The notes: a model not told the origin generated them from the sequence alone. Positions 53,688 to 62,792 are shown, counted from the stretch's first letter. The stretch: DNA of 64,000 nt from Mangrovibacterium sp041596335 (GCF_041596335.1 NZ_JBFHIT010000020.1:9659-73658), one strand, 5' to 3'. A program made the numbers and translations.

Positions 53688-55049
53688 ATGAAAGCAATAA
53701 ACCCATATACCGGTAAAATTTGCGGAACCTATCCGCGTCATACTGAAAAGGAAGTGCACCAAATTATCGGGAAAGTTGATTTGGCCTGGAAAAGCTGGAA
53801 AACCAGTCCATTTTCAGAGCGCTCCAAACTCATGATTCGGCTAAGTGAATTACTGATCGAAAAGAAGGATTGGCTATCGGAGCTTATTACCAATGAGATG
53901 GGAAAGGTTCGTAAAGAAGCCATAGCTGAGGTGGAAAAGTGCGCCTTGGTTTGTCGGTATTATGCCGAAAATGCAGAACAGTTTTTGGCTCGTGAAGAAA
54001 TAAAAACGGACGCCAGTTCGTCCTACGTTAGTTTTCAACCAATAGGAATTGTTTTGGCGGTCATGCCCTGGAACTTCCCATTTTGGCAGGTGTTCCGTTT
54101 TCTGGCTCCTGCGCTAATGGCTGGTAACACAGGCTTGTTGAAACACGCCAGCAACGTACCCGGATGTGCTTTGGCCATTGAACAAATGGTTGAAGAAGCT
54201 GGTTTTCCGGCAAATGTATTTCGCAGTTTGTTGGTTGGTGGGTCGGAAGTAAAAGTAATTATCGAAAACCCATTGGTTAAGGCAGTTACATTAACAGGAA
54301 GTACACCAGCAGGAAAGGCTGTTGCCGGCGCTGCCGGTTCGGTACTTAAAAAGTCGGTGTTGGAATTAGGCGGAAGTGACCCGTACTTGATCATGGGAGA
54401 CGCCAATATTGAAGAAGCTGCCCGACTTTGCGCTGCAAGTCGGTTATTGAATGCCGGCCAAAGTTGTATTGGCGCCAAACGCTTTATCGTCATGGACGAA
54501 GTGTACGACCAGTTCAAAGATGAATTTTTGAAACAGATGCAGGCTGCTGTTTTAGGCGATCCGATGAATGAGCAGACAACGCTCGGCCCTTTGGCGCGGA
54601 CAGATTTGAGAGAGGAACTGCACCAGCAAGTGACCCAAAGCATTCGGCTCGGAGCAGATTTGCTTTGTGGTGGATTCCTTCCGGAAGGGGAAGCAGCATT
54701 CTACCCGCCTACTGTACTCGAAAATGTTAGCACCGGAATGCCGGCCTATCATGAAGAGCTTTTTGGTCCGGTTGCCTCGCTATTTCGGGTGTATAGCGTC
54801 GATCAGGCTATTTTGATCGCCAATGACACGGTTTTTGGTCTTGGGGCAGGTATTTTCACTCGAGACATGGAAATGGCTCAAAAATTAGCTGAAAATGGCC
54901 TGGAAGCGGGCTGTGTGTTCGTGAATGACTTTGTGAAATCTGATCCTCGTCTGCCGTTTGGAGGAGTGAAAGAAAGTGGCTACGGACGAGAGCTTTCGCT
55001 GGTAGGTATCAGAGAGTTTGTTAACCAAAAAACGATCGTTCTGAAATAA
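53688..55049 (+). CDS. NAD(P)-dependent aldehyde dehydrogenase, succinate-semialdehyde type
   Basis: A 453-residue aldehyde dehydrogenase. Motifs are complete: VMPWNFPFWQVFRFLAPALM at about residues 125-144, the Rossmann GSTPAGKAVAGAA at about 205-217, the general-base Glu in LELGGSDPYLI at about 225-235, and the catalytic Cys in NAGQSCIGAKRF at about 254-265. The C-terminus has LPFGGVKESGYGRELS. The short length and the ITNEMGKVRKEA N-terminal segment resemble NAD-dependent succinate-semialdehyde dehydrogenases. No gabT or glutamate decarboxylase gene is near, so the substrate is tentative. Confidence 0.88.
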   Translation: MKAINPYTGKICGTYPRHTEKEVHQIIGKVDLAWKSWKTSPFSERSKLMIRLSELLIEKKDWLSELITNEMGKVRKEAIAEVEKCALVCRYYAENAEQFLAREEIKTDASSSYVSFQPIGIVLAVMPWNFPFWQVFRFLAPALMAGNTGLLKHASNVPGCALAIEQMVEEAGFPANVFRSLLVGGSEVKVIIENPLVKAVTLTGSTPAGKAVAGAAGSVLKKSVLELGGSDPYLIMGDANIEEAARLCAASRLLNAGQSCIGAKRFIVMDEVYDQFKDEFLKQMQAAVLGDPMNEQTTLGPLARTDLREELHQQVTQSIRLGADLLCGGFLPEGEAAFYPPTVLENVSTGMPAYHEELFGPVASLFRVYSVDQAILIANDTVFGLGAGIFTRDMEMAQKLAENGLEAGCVFVNDFVKSDPRLPFGGVKESGYGRELSLVGIREFVNQKTIVLK

Positions 55050-55072
55050 CGGGTTGTAACGTTCGTAAAATG

Positions 55073-55095
55073 CGAGTCAGAGGGAGACTCGTTTT
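55073..55095. terminator. terminator-like hairpin after the aldehyde dehydrogenase gene
   Basis: CGAGTC and GACTCG form a short stem with four Ts after it and four As before it, between convergent genes. Confidence 0.55.
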
Positions 55096-55384
55096 AAACA
55101 AGGTTTCGAGTGAACCAACCAAACGCAAGTACTAAAAGAAGAATCGAGAGGATTAGCATCGTAATTTCGATTCGTTTCGAACGTTTTAGATCGGCTTTAA
55201 TCTCCTGCATAATCCGTTTTTTATCTGCCTCCGAGCCTTCTTTAAATTTCAGTTCCAGGTGCGAATTGTAATAAATGAATCCCTCTTCATCTTCACCAAA
55301 ATGCTTACGCTTTCTGGGTGTGCTCCGATTAACTCTTAGCCGGGCCATTATATCGGCGATATGGCGGACTGTTTGTCGTATCAT
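55094..55384 (-). CDS. small membrane-anchored hypothetical protein
   Basis: A 96-residue protein with a basic, polar N-terminal part (MARLRVNRSTPRKRKHFGED), a charged middle (GSEADKKRIMQEIKADLKRS) and one membrane segment at about residues 75-92 (EITMLILSILLLVLAFGWF). I do not recognise a family. It lies about 110 bases downstream of the SRPBCC-family gene on the same strand and ends against the terminator of the convergent aldehyde dehydrogenase gene. A clean ATG and a well-defined C-terminal anchor support it. Confidence 0.6.
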   Translation of the reverse strand: MIRQTVRHIADIMARLRVNRSTPRKRKHFGEDEEGFIYYNSHLELKFKEGSEADKKRIMQEIKADLKRSKRIEITMLILSILLLVLAFGWFTRNLV

Positions 55385-55494
55385 AATAAGTAGTTTTTGA
55401 ATTGATTTTACGGTACATAATTTACGTAATTAATATTATTTGTTTGATAGAATTGAATGAGAATTATGAAAATTAAATTCAAATTTTATAGCGA

Positions 55495-55968
55495 TCAAAA
55501 CAATGATGACAACACTTGTGAGCGAAAACTAAATATGTGCATAAGTTGCTTTTTCACGAACACAGCGTGAGAAAAACGTCCCAGAAAACCAAACGGCAGC
55601 TTGTACGAAACCTTGTCCGTCATCAATACTCCTTCCGAAGTTTCTATAAAGCGGTGTTCGTGGTGCCACATAGAGTAGGGGCCAAATCGTTGTTCGTCAA
55701 CAAAATACTTCTGTTCATCAACCTGAGTTATTTCCGTCACCCAGTTGGTTCTAATTCCGGGGATTGGTGAAAGCTGGTAGCTGATTATTTGACCGCGATA
55801 CATCGACTCCGGCTTCCCGGAGGTGATCCGAAAGTTCATGTGCTTGGGAGTCATCCGACATAAATTTTCAGGAGAAGAGAAAAACTCCCACGCTTCATCT
55901 ACCGAAATTGGCAGCGTCAATTTTGTTTCCAACGTGTAAATTCCCGAATGGTATTTAATGCTTATCAT
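55495..55968 (-). CDS. SRPBCC (START/Bet v1-like) family protein
   Basis: A 157-residue protein with the SRPBCC fold. The opening strand and helix are LPISVDEAWEFFSSPENLCR at about residues 18-37, followed by MTPKHMNFRIT. The C-terminal helix region is FGRFSHAVFVKKQLMHIFSF; a similar sequence is found in proteins annotated as cell-division-inhibitor-like (SulA-related) SRPBCC proteins. The ligand is unknown. It is monocistronic or linked with the 96-residue membrane protein gene downstream. Confidence 0.75.
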   Translation of the reverse strand: MISIKYHSGIYTLETKLTLPISVDEAWEFFSSPENLCRMTPKHMNFRITSGKPESMYRGQIISYQLSPIPGIRTNWVTEITQVDEQKYFVDEQRFGPYSMWHHEHRFIETSEGVLMTDKVSYKLPFGFLGRFSHAVFVKKQLMHIFSFRSQVLSSLF

Positions 55969-56104
55969 GGTTCCAACTTCTATTTGTACATGCTATTGAA
56001 ACAAGTATGCCGCATTAATGTTTAAAGTACAAGGCAAAGCATTAAACAAAAATGGACTAATTAGAGGTGGAATTTTCAACTTTAAAGTAAAAGTTATTTT
56101 TTTT

Positions 56105-56326
56105 AGGGCTTATAAACCTTTTCATCGGCCTGTTGTTTTAAGGTACAGTTCGATGTTCATGAGGCGGTTGAGTTAGTTTAAAAGGTTGAATAGGTTTACA
56201 GAGGTGATGGGGAACATCGAACTACTTTTAGGATAAGAAAGTATCTACGCAAATAGATTTAGTTTTAGTTTAGGTTTAGTTGGTTTATTAGTGAAAAGGG
56301 TTCGTTTTATGAAACGGGCCTTTTTT
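56105..56326 (+). ncRNA. candidate structured non-coding RNA
   Basis: A gene-free plus-strand segment with nested pairing. CTTATAAACC (56109-56118) pairs with GGTTTATTAG (56282-56291) at nine of ten positions. AGTTCGATGTTC (56147-56158) pairs perfectly with GAACATCGAACT (56212-56223). ATCTA (56243-56247) pairs with TAGAT (56254-56258). A terminator-like hairpin with a T-run closes it (56296-56326). The long closing stem with an open interior recalls 6S-like RNAs, but I cannot assign a family. The 5' end is inferred from the pairing; no clear promoter was found. Confidence 0.5.
56296..56326 (+). terminator. terminator of the candidate ncRNA
   Basis: AAAGG/CCTTT and CGTTT/AAACG form a stem interrupted by an internal loop, followed by a T-run on the plus strand. 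Confidence 0.6.
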
Positions 56327-56331
56327 CATTA

Positions 56332-56363
56332 AAAAAAACCGCCTTTGCGTACAAAAGCGGTTT
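56332..56363 (-). terminator. metG terminator
   Basis: On the minus strand AAACCGC and GCGGTTT, with an inner TTTG/CAAA pairing, are followed by eight Ts. Confidence 0.8.
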
Positions 56364-56448
56364 CGAGTATGTAGAGTAAGTTGCCGATCTGCAGGGCAGT
56401 ACTGCAACTCACAGAAAACCAACCCAACAAGAGTTGGGCGGTTGTATT

Positions 56449-58482
56449 TTAGCGGATTTCCGATCCGTTTTTAACGTTACTTTCCGGCGAAACAAACTTC
56501 AGCGTTCCATCAGCATCTTCGGCCATCAAAATCATTCCCTGCGATTCGATACCACGCAGTTTGCGGGGTTCAAGATTTACCAGTACCGAAACTTGCTTAC
56601 CAATGATTTCTTCAGCTTTATAATACTCGGCAATACCCGAAACAACGGTACGTTTATCGATTCCGGTATCCAGCAAAATTTTCATCAGCTTTTTGGTTTT
56701 GGCAACCGGCTCGGCCTCCAAAATAGTAGCTGTGCGAATATCCATTTTCATGAAATCGTCGAACGTGCAATTTGCCTTGGCTGGTTTAGCAACAGCTTCG
56801 GCGGCCTGGTTGGCTTTTTTGGTGTTTTGCAGTTTTTGCACCTGAGCCTCAATTGTTTCATCTTCAATTTTTTCAAACAACAATTCCGGCTTGTTCGTTT
56901 TGTGACCGGCAGCCAGTAAATCGGTACGCCCCAATTCGCTCCAATCCAGTTTTTCAAGATTGATGAAGCCACGCAGTTTTTCCATGCTGAACGGAAGAAA
57001 TGGCTCCAATATAATTGTGAGGTTGGCAGTAATCTGCAGGCAGATATTCATCACGGTTGTTACGCGTTCAGGGTCTGTTTTTATCACCTTCCAGGGTTCT
57101 TCGTCGGCAAGGTACTTATTACCTAAACGAGCCAAATCCATGGCTAATTTTAGTGCTTCACGGAAACGGTAGCTGTCCAGGCTTTTTTCAATATCAGCCT
57201 TTAATTTGGCGATTTCAGCCAAAGCAGCCTGGTCAACTTCATTTGTTTCGCCCAAGGCAGGCACTTCACCATTGTAATATTTTTGAGTGAGCACAAGCGC
57301 GCGATTCACAAAGTTACCCAGTACGGCAACCAACTCATTGTTGTTGCGTGCCTGAAAATCTTTCCAGGTAAAGTCGTTATCCTTGGTTTCGGGTGCATTT
57401 GCGGTCAGGGTATATTTTAGCACATCTTCTTTACCCGGAAATTCTTCCAAATATTCGTGCAACCAAACCGCCCAATTGCGCGATGTTGAGATTTTGTCGC
57501 CTTCGAGGTTCAGGAATTCGTTGGCCGGTACGTTTTCAGGTAGAATGTAGCTACCTTCAGCTTTCAACATTGCGGGGAAAATTATGCAGTGGAAAACGAT
57601 GTTATCTTTCCCAATGAAGTGGACCATTTTTGTTTCCGGATCTTTCCAATATTTTTCCCAATCCGGAGTCAGTTCCTTGGTAGCCGAAATGTAGCCTATT
57701 GGCGCGTCGAACCATACGTACAACACTTTTCCTTCGGCACCTTCAACCGGAACAGGTACACCCCAGTCGAGGTCGCGGGTCACGGCACGGGCTTGCAAAC
57801 CACTGTCGATCCAGCTTTTGCATTGGCCGTAAACGTTCGATTTCCATTCTTTGTGACCTTCCAGGATCCACTCTTTCAACCAAGGTTCGTATTGATCCAA
57901 TGGCAGATACCAATGTTTGGTTTCTTTCAGCACCGGCGTATTTCCGCTAATCATCGATTTTGGGCTGATGAGCTCTGTTGGGCTCAACGATGTGCCGCAG
58001 CTTTCGCATTGGTCGCCATAAGCTTTCTCGAACGAACATTTCGGACAGGTTCCCACAATGTAGCGGTCGGCCAAAAATTGCTTGTTTTCTTCGTCGTAGT
58101 ATTGAGCGGAAGTTTGCTCAATGAATTTACCGTTTTTGTATAGCGTTTCGAAAAATTCAGAAGCAGTTTCGTGATGAACGGGTGCACTTGTGCGTGAGTA
58201 CACATCGAAAGATATACCGAAACGAGCAAACGAATCTTTAATTATTGTGTGGTATTTGTCGACGACATCCTGTGGAGTAATGCCTTCATTTTTAGCTTTT
58301 AAAGTAATCGGAACGCCGTGTTCATCCGAACCGCCGATTAACAAAACATCCTCATTTTTCAGACGAAGGTATCGGGCGTAAATATCGGCAGGAACATAAA
58401 CTCCGGCCAAATGGCCAATGTGAACCGGGCCGTTGGCGTAGGGCAGGGCCGATGTGATTAAAGTACGTTTAAAATCAGTCAT
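56449..58482 (-). CDS. metG: methionine--tRNA ligase
   Basis: A 677-residue MetRS that charges both initiator and elongator tRNA-Met. The HIGH motif is in ALPYANGPVHIGHLAG at about residues 13-28. The zinc knuckle CPKCSFEKAYGDQCESCG is at about 144-161 and the KMSKS-equivalent loop DKISTSRNWAVW at about 332-343. A C-terminal Trbp111-type tRNA-binding domain is at about 570-677 (FDDFMKMDIRTATILEAEPV, NLEPRKLRGIESQGMILMA). It is transcribed from its own -7 element and ends in a good terminator. Confidence 0.97.
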   Translation of the reverse strand: MTDFKRTLITSALPYANGPVHIGHLAGVYVPADIYARYLRLKNEDVLLIGGSDEHGVPITLKAKNEGITPQDVVDKYHTIIKDSFARFGISFDVYSRTSAPVHHETASEFFETLYKNGKFIEQTSAQYYDEENKQFLADRYIVGTCPKCSFEKAYGDQCESCGTSLSPTELISPKSMISGNTPVLKETKHWYLPLDQYEPWLKEWILEGHKEWKSNVYGQCKSWIDSGLQARAVTRDLDWGVPVPVEGAEGKVLYVWFDAPIGYISATKELTPDWEKYWKDPETKMVHFIGKDNIVFHCIIFPAMLKAEGSYILPENVPANEFLNLEGDKISTSRNWAVWLHEYLEEFPGKEDVLKYTLTANAPETKDNDFTWKDFQARNNNELVAVLGNFVNRALVLTQKYYNGEVPALGETNEVDQAALAEIAKLKADIEKSLDSYRFREALKLAMDLARLGNKYLADEEPWKVIKTDPERVTTVMNICLQITANLTIILEPFLPFSMEKLRGFINLEKLDWSELGRTDLLAAGHKTNKPELLFEKIEDETIEAQVQKLQNTKKANQAAEAVAKPAKANCTFDDFMKMDIRTATILEAEPVAKTKKLMKILLDTGIDKRTVVSGIAEYYKAEEIIGKQVSVLVNLEPRKLRGIESQGMILMAEDADGTLKFVSPESNVKNGSEIR

Positions 58483-58506
58483 TACACGAAAATTTATTCA
58501 AGGCGA

Positions 58507-58514
58507 CAAAGATA
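58507..58514 (-). promoter_or_regulatory. -7 element of the metG promoter
   Basis: TATCTTTG on the minus strand, 25 bases upstream of the metG ATG. Confidence 0.5.
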
Positions 58515-58633
58515 AGTTAAATTTTGAGTTGGAGGAAAAAGTTGCAGGCACTGGTTAAAAGTTCGGATGAAAAAAAGCACAAATAACATTTGCTTTCTTC
58601 CTTTCAACCTGAATGAATGAAATTATACGCCGG

Positions 58634-60832
58634 TTAGAGCATTATGAAGCCGTTTTCTCGCAGAATTTTTAATGAAGGACTGTTCCAGAAAAGAATAAAG
58701 TCGCCCCCTGTTTGTTCCTCAAAATCCGTTTTAAGTTGACCAAATGTTTTCGGATTGCTGTTTCCCACCGAAAGTCCGGGAATTTCCTCCACAAGCCATT
58801 TTCCTTCATTCTGTTTAAGTTGAACGACTACTTCATTTTTGCGGTTCGAAAAAGTCAGCTCTGCCATTTCAAAGCTTCTGTTTTTTTTCGTTTTTGTGAA
58901 ATACTTGGCACTTGCATGGCCACCCAACCAATAAATATTGGCCGATTGACTTGGAATCTCAAACTCCTGTGAGTCGATCGCTTCCCGAATGAAATTTGGC
59001 GAAACAGTGGTGCGGGGAACCTTAAAATCGAACCAATCCTGAAGGGGCATATCAAAACCAATGTCGTGCATGAAGTTGAACAGCGATTTTCGTAAGCCTT
59101 CGCTGAACAGTTCGTGGCGGCATCCGGTTTTGTCTAGATGAACCAAATCGTTGTTGGCGAAGCTTCCGGTTTCGAGAGATTCGCGTCTAACATTAAATTT
59201 TTCGGGATGAAGGCCAACGGGGCTGTGAGCAGTCATGGCAAATTGATGCCAAAAACCGGATTGTACTACTCCAGCCTCAAATAACTGCCTGACCACTTCC
59301 ATCGAATCGATCGTTTCCTGAGCTGTTTGGGTCGGAAAACCATACATTAGGTAGGCATGAACCATAATTCCCGATCGGGTGAAATTATCAGTCACCCGGG
59401 CAACTTTTGTCAGACTGACTCCTTTGTTAATCATTCCAAGCAGGCGATCCGAAGCAACTTCCAATCCGCCGGAAACTGCAATACATCCCGACTCTTTTAG
59501 CAGAACACACAAATCGTACGTAAAGCTTTTCTCGAAACGAATGTTGGTCCACCAAACAATCGTTAGTTTTCTGCGGATGATTTCAAGCGCCAACGCCCGC
59601 ATGAGTGCGGGAGGAGCGGCTTCGTCGACAAAATGAAAGCCAATTTCACCCGTTTGGCGAATGAGTTCTTCTATGCGGTCGCAAAGCTGTTTAACCGTGC
59701 TTGGTTCGTAACGTTTGATGTAATCGAGCGAAGTGTCGCAAAAAGTACATCGCCCCCAATAACAACCATGTGCTAAGGTGAGTTTGTTCCATCGGCCATC
59801 GCTCCAAAGGCGGTGCATTGGGTTTGCAATTTCAATGACCGACAAATACCGATCAAGCGGAAGATCACTATAATCGGGCGTGCCTGTATCGGCTTGTGCA
59901 ATATCTTTTTCTGTAGCAGCATCGAGGTAAATTACCTTTCCGTTTTCACAGGTGAATGTTCTTTTTAACTGCTTCAGTTCACGTTTTCCATTCAGATGTT
60001 CGAGCAGAAGAAGCAATGGCGCTTCACCGTCATCCAGCGTAATAAAATCAAGGTAGTCAAACACACGAGGATCAGTCAGCGACCGGAGTTCGGTATTTGG
60101 AAAACCGCCACCAACAATAATTTTAACTTCGGGATGGTGTTTTTTAATCCATTGTCCACACTTAAAGGCACTGTACAAATTGCCTGGAAACGGAACAGAT
60201 AAGGCAACCACAGTTGGCTGATACTGCTCAAATTTTTGAGCCAGCAGACCGATTAAAATTTCATCGATGAAATTGTTGGGTGCAAGGAGCGATTCGTTGA
60301 GTTCATCAAAGGTACTCGCCGACCGGCCCAATCGCTCGGCATAACGGCTGAAACCAAAATGCGGATCAACAGCTTCAATAATCAAATCCGAAAGGTCTTC
60401 GAGGTATAGCGTAGCCAAATGTTTGGCTTTATCCTGAATTCCCATGGTGCCAAAAGCCCAGTCGAGGTCTTCGGTTTGTGCAAAACGCGATGCTTCAGGA
60501 AGGTAGGCTCTGTCGGCGATGACGTGAGCCAGCACCCTGTTTTTTCCTTGCAAAAACTGGATTACTTCATCAATTGTCCGGGTATAATCAAGGCGCATAT
60601 TGTAAACGCGCTGGCCATTTTTCGATAGTTCAGGCTTTAGTTTTTCAATTCGCTGAAAAAGAGTGAGCAGACCTTTCGATGAGAACAAAGCCAGTATAAC
60701 GTCAATGCCCAGATCACATTGGTTGGATTCAATAGATAGGGTATTCAGAAACCCCTTTAAATAGGCTGTTGCCGGATAAGGGGTATTCAATTGAGTAAAA
60801 GGAGGATTGATGAAAAGTATCTTTTGATCCAC
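58634..60832 (-). CDS. B12-binding-domain radical SAM protein
   Basis: A 732-residue protein starting with GTG. An N-terminal B12-binding-like domain is at about residues 190-300 (VVALSVPFPGNLYSAFKCGQ, HPEVKIIVGGGFPNTELRSL), though the classical DxHxxG cobalamin motif is not evident. The radical SAM domain follows at about 350-560, with cluster motif HGCYWGRCTFCDTS at about 355-368. The N-terminal INPPFTQLNTPYPATAYLKG is typical of this group. The C-terminal ~150 residues are unassigned. Members methylate or rearrange unactivated carbons; the substrate here is unknown. It is monocistronic, between metG and mscL. Confidence 0.82.
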   Translation of the reverse strand: MDQKILFINPPFTQLNTPYPATAYLKGFLNTLSIESNQCDLGIDVILALFSSKGLLTLFQRIEKLKPELSKNGQRVYNMRLDYTRTIDEVIQFLQGKNRVLAHVIADRAYLPEASRFAQTEDLDWAFGTMGIQDKAKHLATLYLEDLSDLIIEAVDPHFGFSRYAERLGRSASTFDELNESLLAPNNFIDEILIGLLAQKFEQYQPTVVALSVPFPGNLYSAFKCGQWIKKHHPEVKIIVGGGFPNTELRSLTDPRVFDYLDFITLDDGEAPLLLLLEHLNGKRELKQLKRTFTCENGKVIYLDAATEKDIAQADTGTPDYSDLPLDRYLSVIEIANPMHRLWSDGRWNKLTLAHGCYWGRCTFCDTSLDYIKRYEPSTVKQLCDRIEELIRQTGEIGFHFVDEAAPPALMRALALEIIRRKLTIVWWTNIRFEKSFTYDLCVLLKESGCIAVSGGLEVASDRLLGMINKGVSLTKVARVTDNFTRSGIMVHAYLMYGFPTQTAQETIDSMEVVRQLFEAGVVQSGFWHQFAMTAHSPVGLHPEKFNVRRESLETGSFANNDLVHLDKTGCRHELFSEGLRKSLFNFMHDIGFDMPLQDWFDFKVPRTTVSPNFIREAIDSQEFEIPSQSANIYWLGGHASAKYFTKTKKNRSFEMAELTFSNRKNEVVVQLKQNEGKWLVEEIPGLSVGNSNPKTFGQLKTDFEEQTGGDFILFWNSPSLKILRENGFIML

Positions 60833-60855
60833 AATTCAAACGATTATTCTTGTGG

Positions 60856-60863
60856 CAAATGTA
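60856..60863 (-). promoter_or_regulatory. -7 element for the B12-binding radical SAM gene
   Basis: TACATTTG on the minus strand, 24 bases upstream of the GTG start. Confidence 0.45.
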
Positions 60864-61032
60864 CAATAAAAACGACTGATGCGTGTACCGCGCTTGTTTC
60901 GTGTCGTTTTCGGGAAATTGGTATTCGAGCTCAAAGCCTAAAAAGATATTCATGGATAATTGATTTTTTGGGCGAATTGCATTAACTTGATTTCAATTTA
61001 ATTTATTGGTAATCAATTTAAAATTCAGTATT

Positions 61033-61461
61033 ATGAGCATGATGAAAGAATTCAAAACATTTGCCATGAAGGGTAATGTAGTCGATATGGCTGTTGGTAT
61101 CATCATTGGCGGCGCTTTCGGCAAAATTGTTGCATCGTTTGTCAACGACGTATTAATGCCACCAATTGGAATGCTATTGGGCGGAATGGACTTTAAAACC
61201 TTGCAGGTTGTATTGCGCGAAGATATACTGAATGAAGCGGGCGAAGTGGTTACCAAGGGAGCGACCATAATGTATGGTAATTTTATCCAAACTACGATTG
61301 ATTTCATCATTATTGCTTTTGCTATTTTCATGATGATTAAAGCGATGAATAATATGAAGAAGAAGGAAGAAGCCAAACCTGCTCCGACTCCACCGCCGCC
61401 AGCACCAACAAAAGAAGAACTTCTTTTGGGTGAAATTCGCGATTTGCTGAAACAGAAATAA
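61033..61461 (+). CDS. mscL: large-conductance mechanosensitive channel
   Basis: A 142-residue MscL, a pentameric channel that opens under membrane tension during hypo-osmotic shock. The amphipathic N-terminus (MKEFKTFAMKGNVVDMAVG) precedes TM1 (IIIGGAFGKIVASFVNDVLM at about residues 22-41). TM2 is at about 80-105 (TTIDFIIIAFAIFMMIKAMN). A charged C-terminal tail carries a proline/alanine linker (PAPTPPPPAPTKEELL) and the usual final EIRDLLKQK. The ATG at 61033 is chosen because it gives the family N-terminus. It ends in a terminator. Confidence 0.95.
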   Translation: MSMMKEFKTFAMKGNVVDMAVGIIIGGAFGKIVASFVNDVLMPPIGMLLGGMDFKTLQVVLREDILNEAGEVVTKGATIMYGNFIQTTIDFIIIAFAIFMMIKAMNNMKKKEEAKPAPTPPPPAPTKEELLLGEIRDLLKQK

Positions 61462-61481
61462 TTTACGCTGAGATACATTTG

Positions 61482-61514
61482 AAAGCATTCCTGAAGCAGG
61501 GGTGCTTTTTTGTT
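61482..61514 (+). terminator. mscL terminator
   Basis: AAAGCATTCCTG and CAGGGGTGCTTT pair (two G-T wobbles) around a 3-base loop and are followed by Ts. Confidence 0.75.
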
Positions 61515-61589
61515 TTCCGGAATAAACAAGAAACAGAATATTCAATTCTAAAATTTCAGTCGTAACTTGCACCTTCTAAACAAACAAGT

Positions 61590-62405
61590 ATGATCGGATT
61601 TAGCAATGGTGTATACCATTCTGTTTCAGAAATAAGTATTCCAATTACAAGTATCTCAATCAACAGAGGTTATGGAGCATTTGAATTCTTCGGAATCGTT
61701 AAGGGGCGGGCTTTTTATGGCGACCGTCATTTGAACCGACTCCGTCGATCGATGCAAATACTAAGGTTGAAGACGAATTACGACGAGCAGTTGGAAGAGA
61801 TTGTAGAGGCCGTAATCACTAAAAATCAACTTAGTGATGCCTATCTTAAGCTGTTTGTGCTGCCACACGACACTGCTGCGACAGATCACCGGCAGGCATC
61901 GCTTTATGTGTATCCAACCCAAATGCCGTTGTTCGATTCGTTGTTATATGAAGAAGGTGGTCGGTTGGTAACCAAAAACTTTCAGCGTTTTTTGCCCGAA
62001 GCTAAATCTACGAATTACCTGGCTGGTCAATATTGGATGGACGAGCAGAACGACAGTCGGGTGGTAGACGTGCTTTATCACAACGGACACAGTGTTCAGG
62101 AAACCTCGCGCGGAAATGTGTTTATAGTCAAGGATGGAACTGTCATTACTCCGGCTGAAAATGTGCTGAACGGTGTTACACGGGGCCTGATTTTAGAATG
62201 TTTGTCCAAAAATGGTATTTTGCATGCCGAAGCAGAGGTGAGTCTGGCTTTGTTGTATTCGGCCGACGAAGTTTTTCTCTCGAGCACGACAAAGCATATT
62301 TTACCAATTACTCAAATTGACGGACGAAATATTGGTTCCGGTAAGCCCGGGCGGCTGACACGCGAGATGATTCGTGTTTTTCAGCAACTAAAAGACAGTT
62401 ATTAA
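61590..62405 (+). CDS. class IV PLP-dependent aminotransferase family protein
   Basis: A 271-residue fold-type IV PLP enzyme, the family of branched-chain aminotransferases, D-amino-acid aminotransferases and 4-amino-4-deoxychorismate lyase. Early segments are ISINRGYGAFEFFGIVKGRA and FYGDRHLNRLRRSM. The PLP Lys lies in EAKSTNYLAGQYWMDE at about residues 138-153. The cofactor-binding loop region is VQETSRGNVFIVKDGTVITP. The substrate group cannot be set from sequence alone. The YedF-like gene follows 39 bases later. A TAACTTG element lies 20 bases upstream. Confidence 0.85.
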   Translation: MIGFSNGVYHSVSEISIPITSISINRGYGAFEFFGIVKGRAFYGDRHLNRLRRSMQILRLKTNYDEQLEEIVEAVITKNQLSDAYLKLFVLPHDTAATDHRQASLYVYPTQMPLFDSLLYEEGGRLVTKNFQRFLPEAKSTNYLAGQYWMDEQNDSRVVDVLYHNGHSVQETSRGNVFIVKDGTVITPAENVLNGVTRGLILECLSKNGILHAEAEVSLALLYSADEVFLSSTTKHILPITQIDGRNIGSGKPGRLTREMIRVFQQLKDSY

Positions 62406-62444
62406 TTGTGAAGCCGAAACTAAGCGACTATTTAAAAAAGAAAC

Positions 62445-62792
62445 ATGAGCACCTTAAAAAATACCCTAATTCAAATAACCCAAGAGGGCATGGGCAATGG
62501 CGACAACGAGCTTGGTTTGCTATTGCTGAAGAACTACCTAAGCCTTCTCTCCGAAGAAAACGAACGACCTCGGGTGATTGCTTTTTACAATGCAGGAGTA
62601 AAATTACTAGCTAACGGATCGCCTCTGGTTCGGCAGTTTAAAGATCTCGAAAATGCTGGTATTCGTTTGGTGGCCTGCAAAACCTGTTTGAAGCATTACA
62701 ATTTATTGGATCAAATTGAAGTCGGTATCCAAGGAACGATGATCGATATTATGGAACTTCAAAAGGTGGCTAACAAGGTTGTTAACCTCTAG
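62445..62792 (+). CDS. yedF: DsrE-fold YedF-like sulfurtransferase-related protein
   Basis: A 115-residue protein matching the DsrE-like C-terminal domain of the family annotated as selenium-metabolism protein YedF. It has LGLLLLKNYLSLLSEENERP at about residues 25-44, IAFYNAGVKLLANGSPLVRQ at about 48-67, then VACKTCLKHYNLLDQIEVG with a Cys pair at about 86-89. The N-terminal TusA-like half of full-length YedF is missing. No selD, selA or other selenium genes are nearby, so a link to selenium rests on family naming only. It follows the class IV aminotransferase gene by 39 bases and is likely co-transcribed. Confidence 0.78.
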   Translation: MSTLKNTLIQITQEGMGNGDNELGLLLLKNYLSLLSEENERPRVIAFYNAGVKLLANGSPLVRQFKDLENAGIRLVACKTCLKHYNLLDQIEVGIQGTMIDIMELQKVANKVVNL

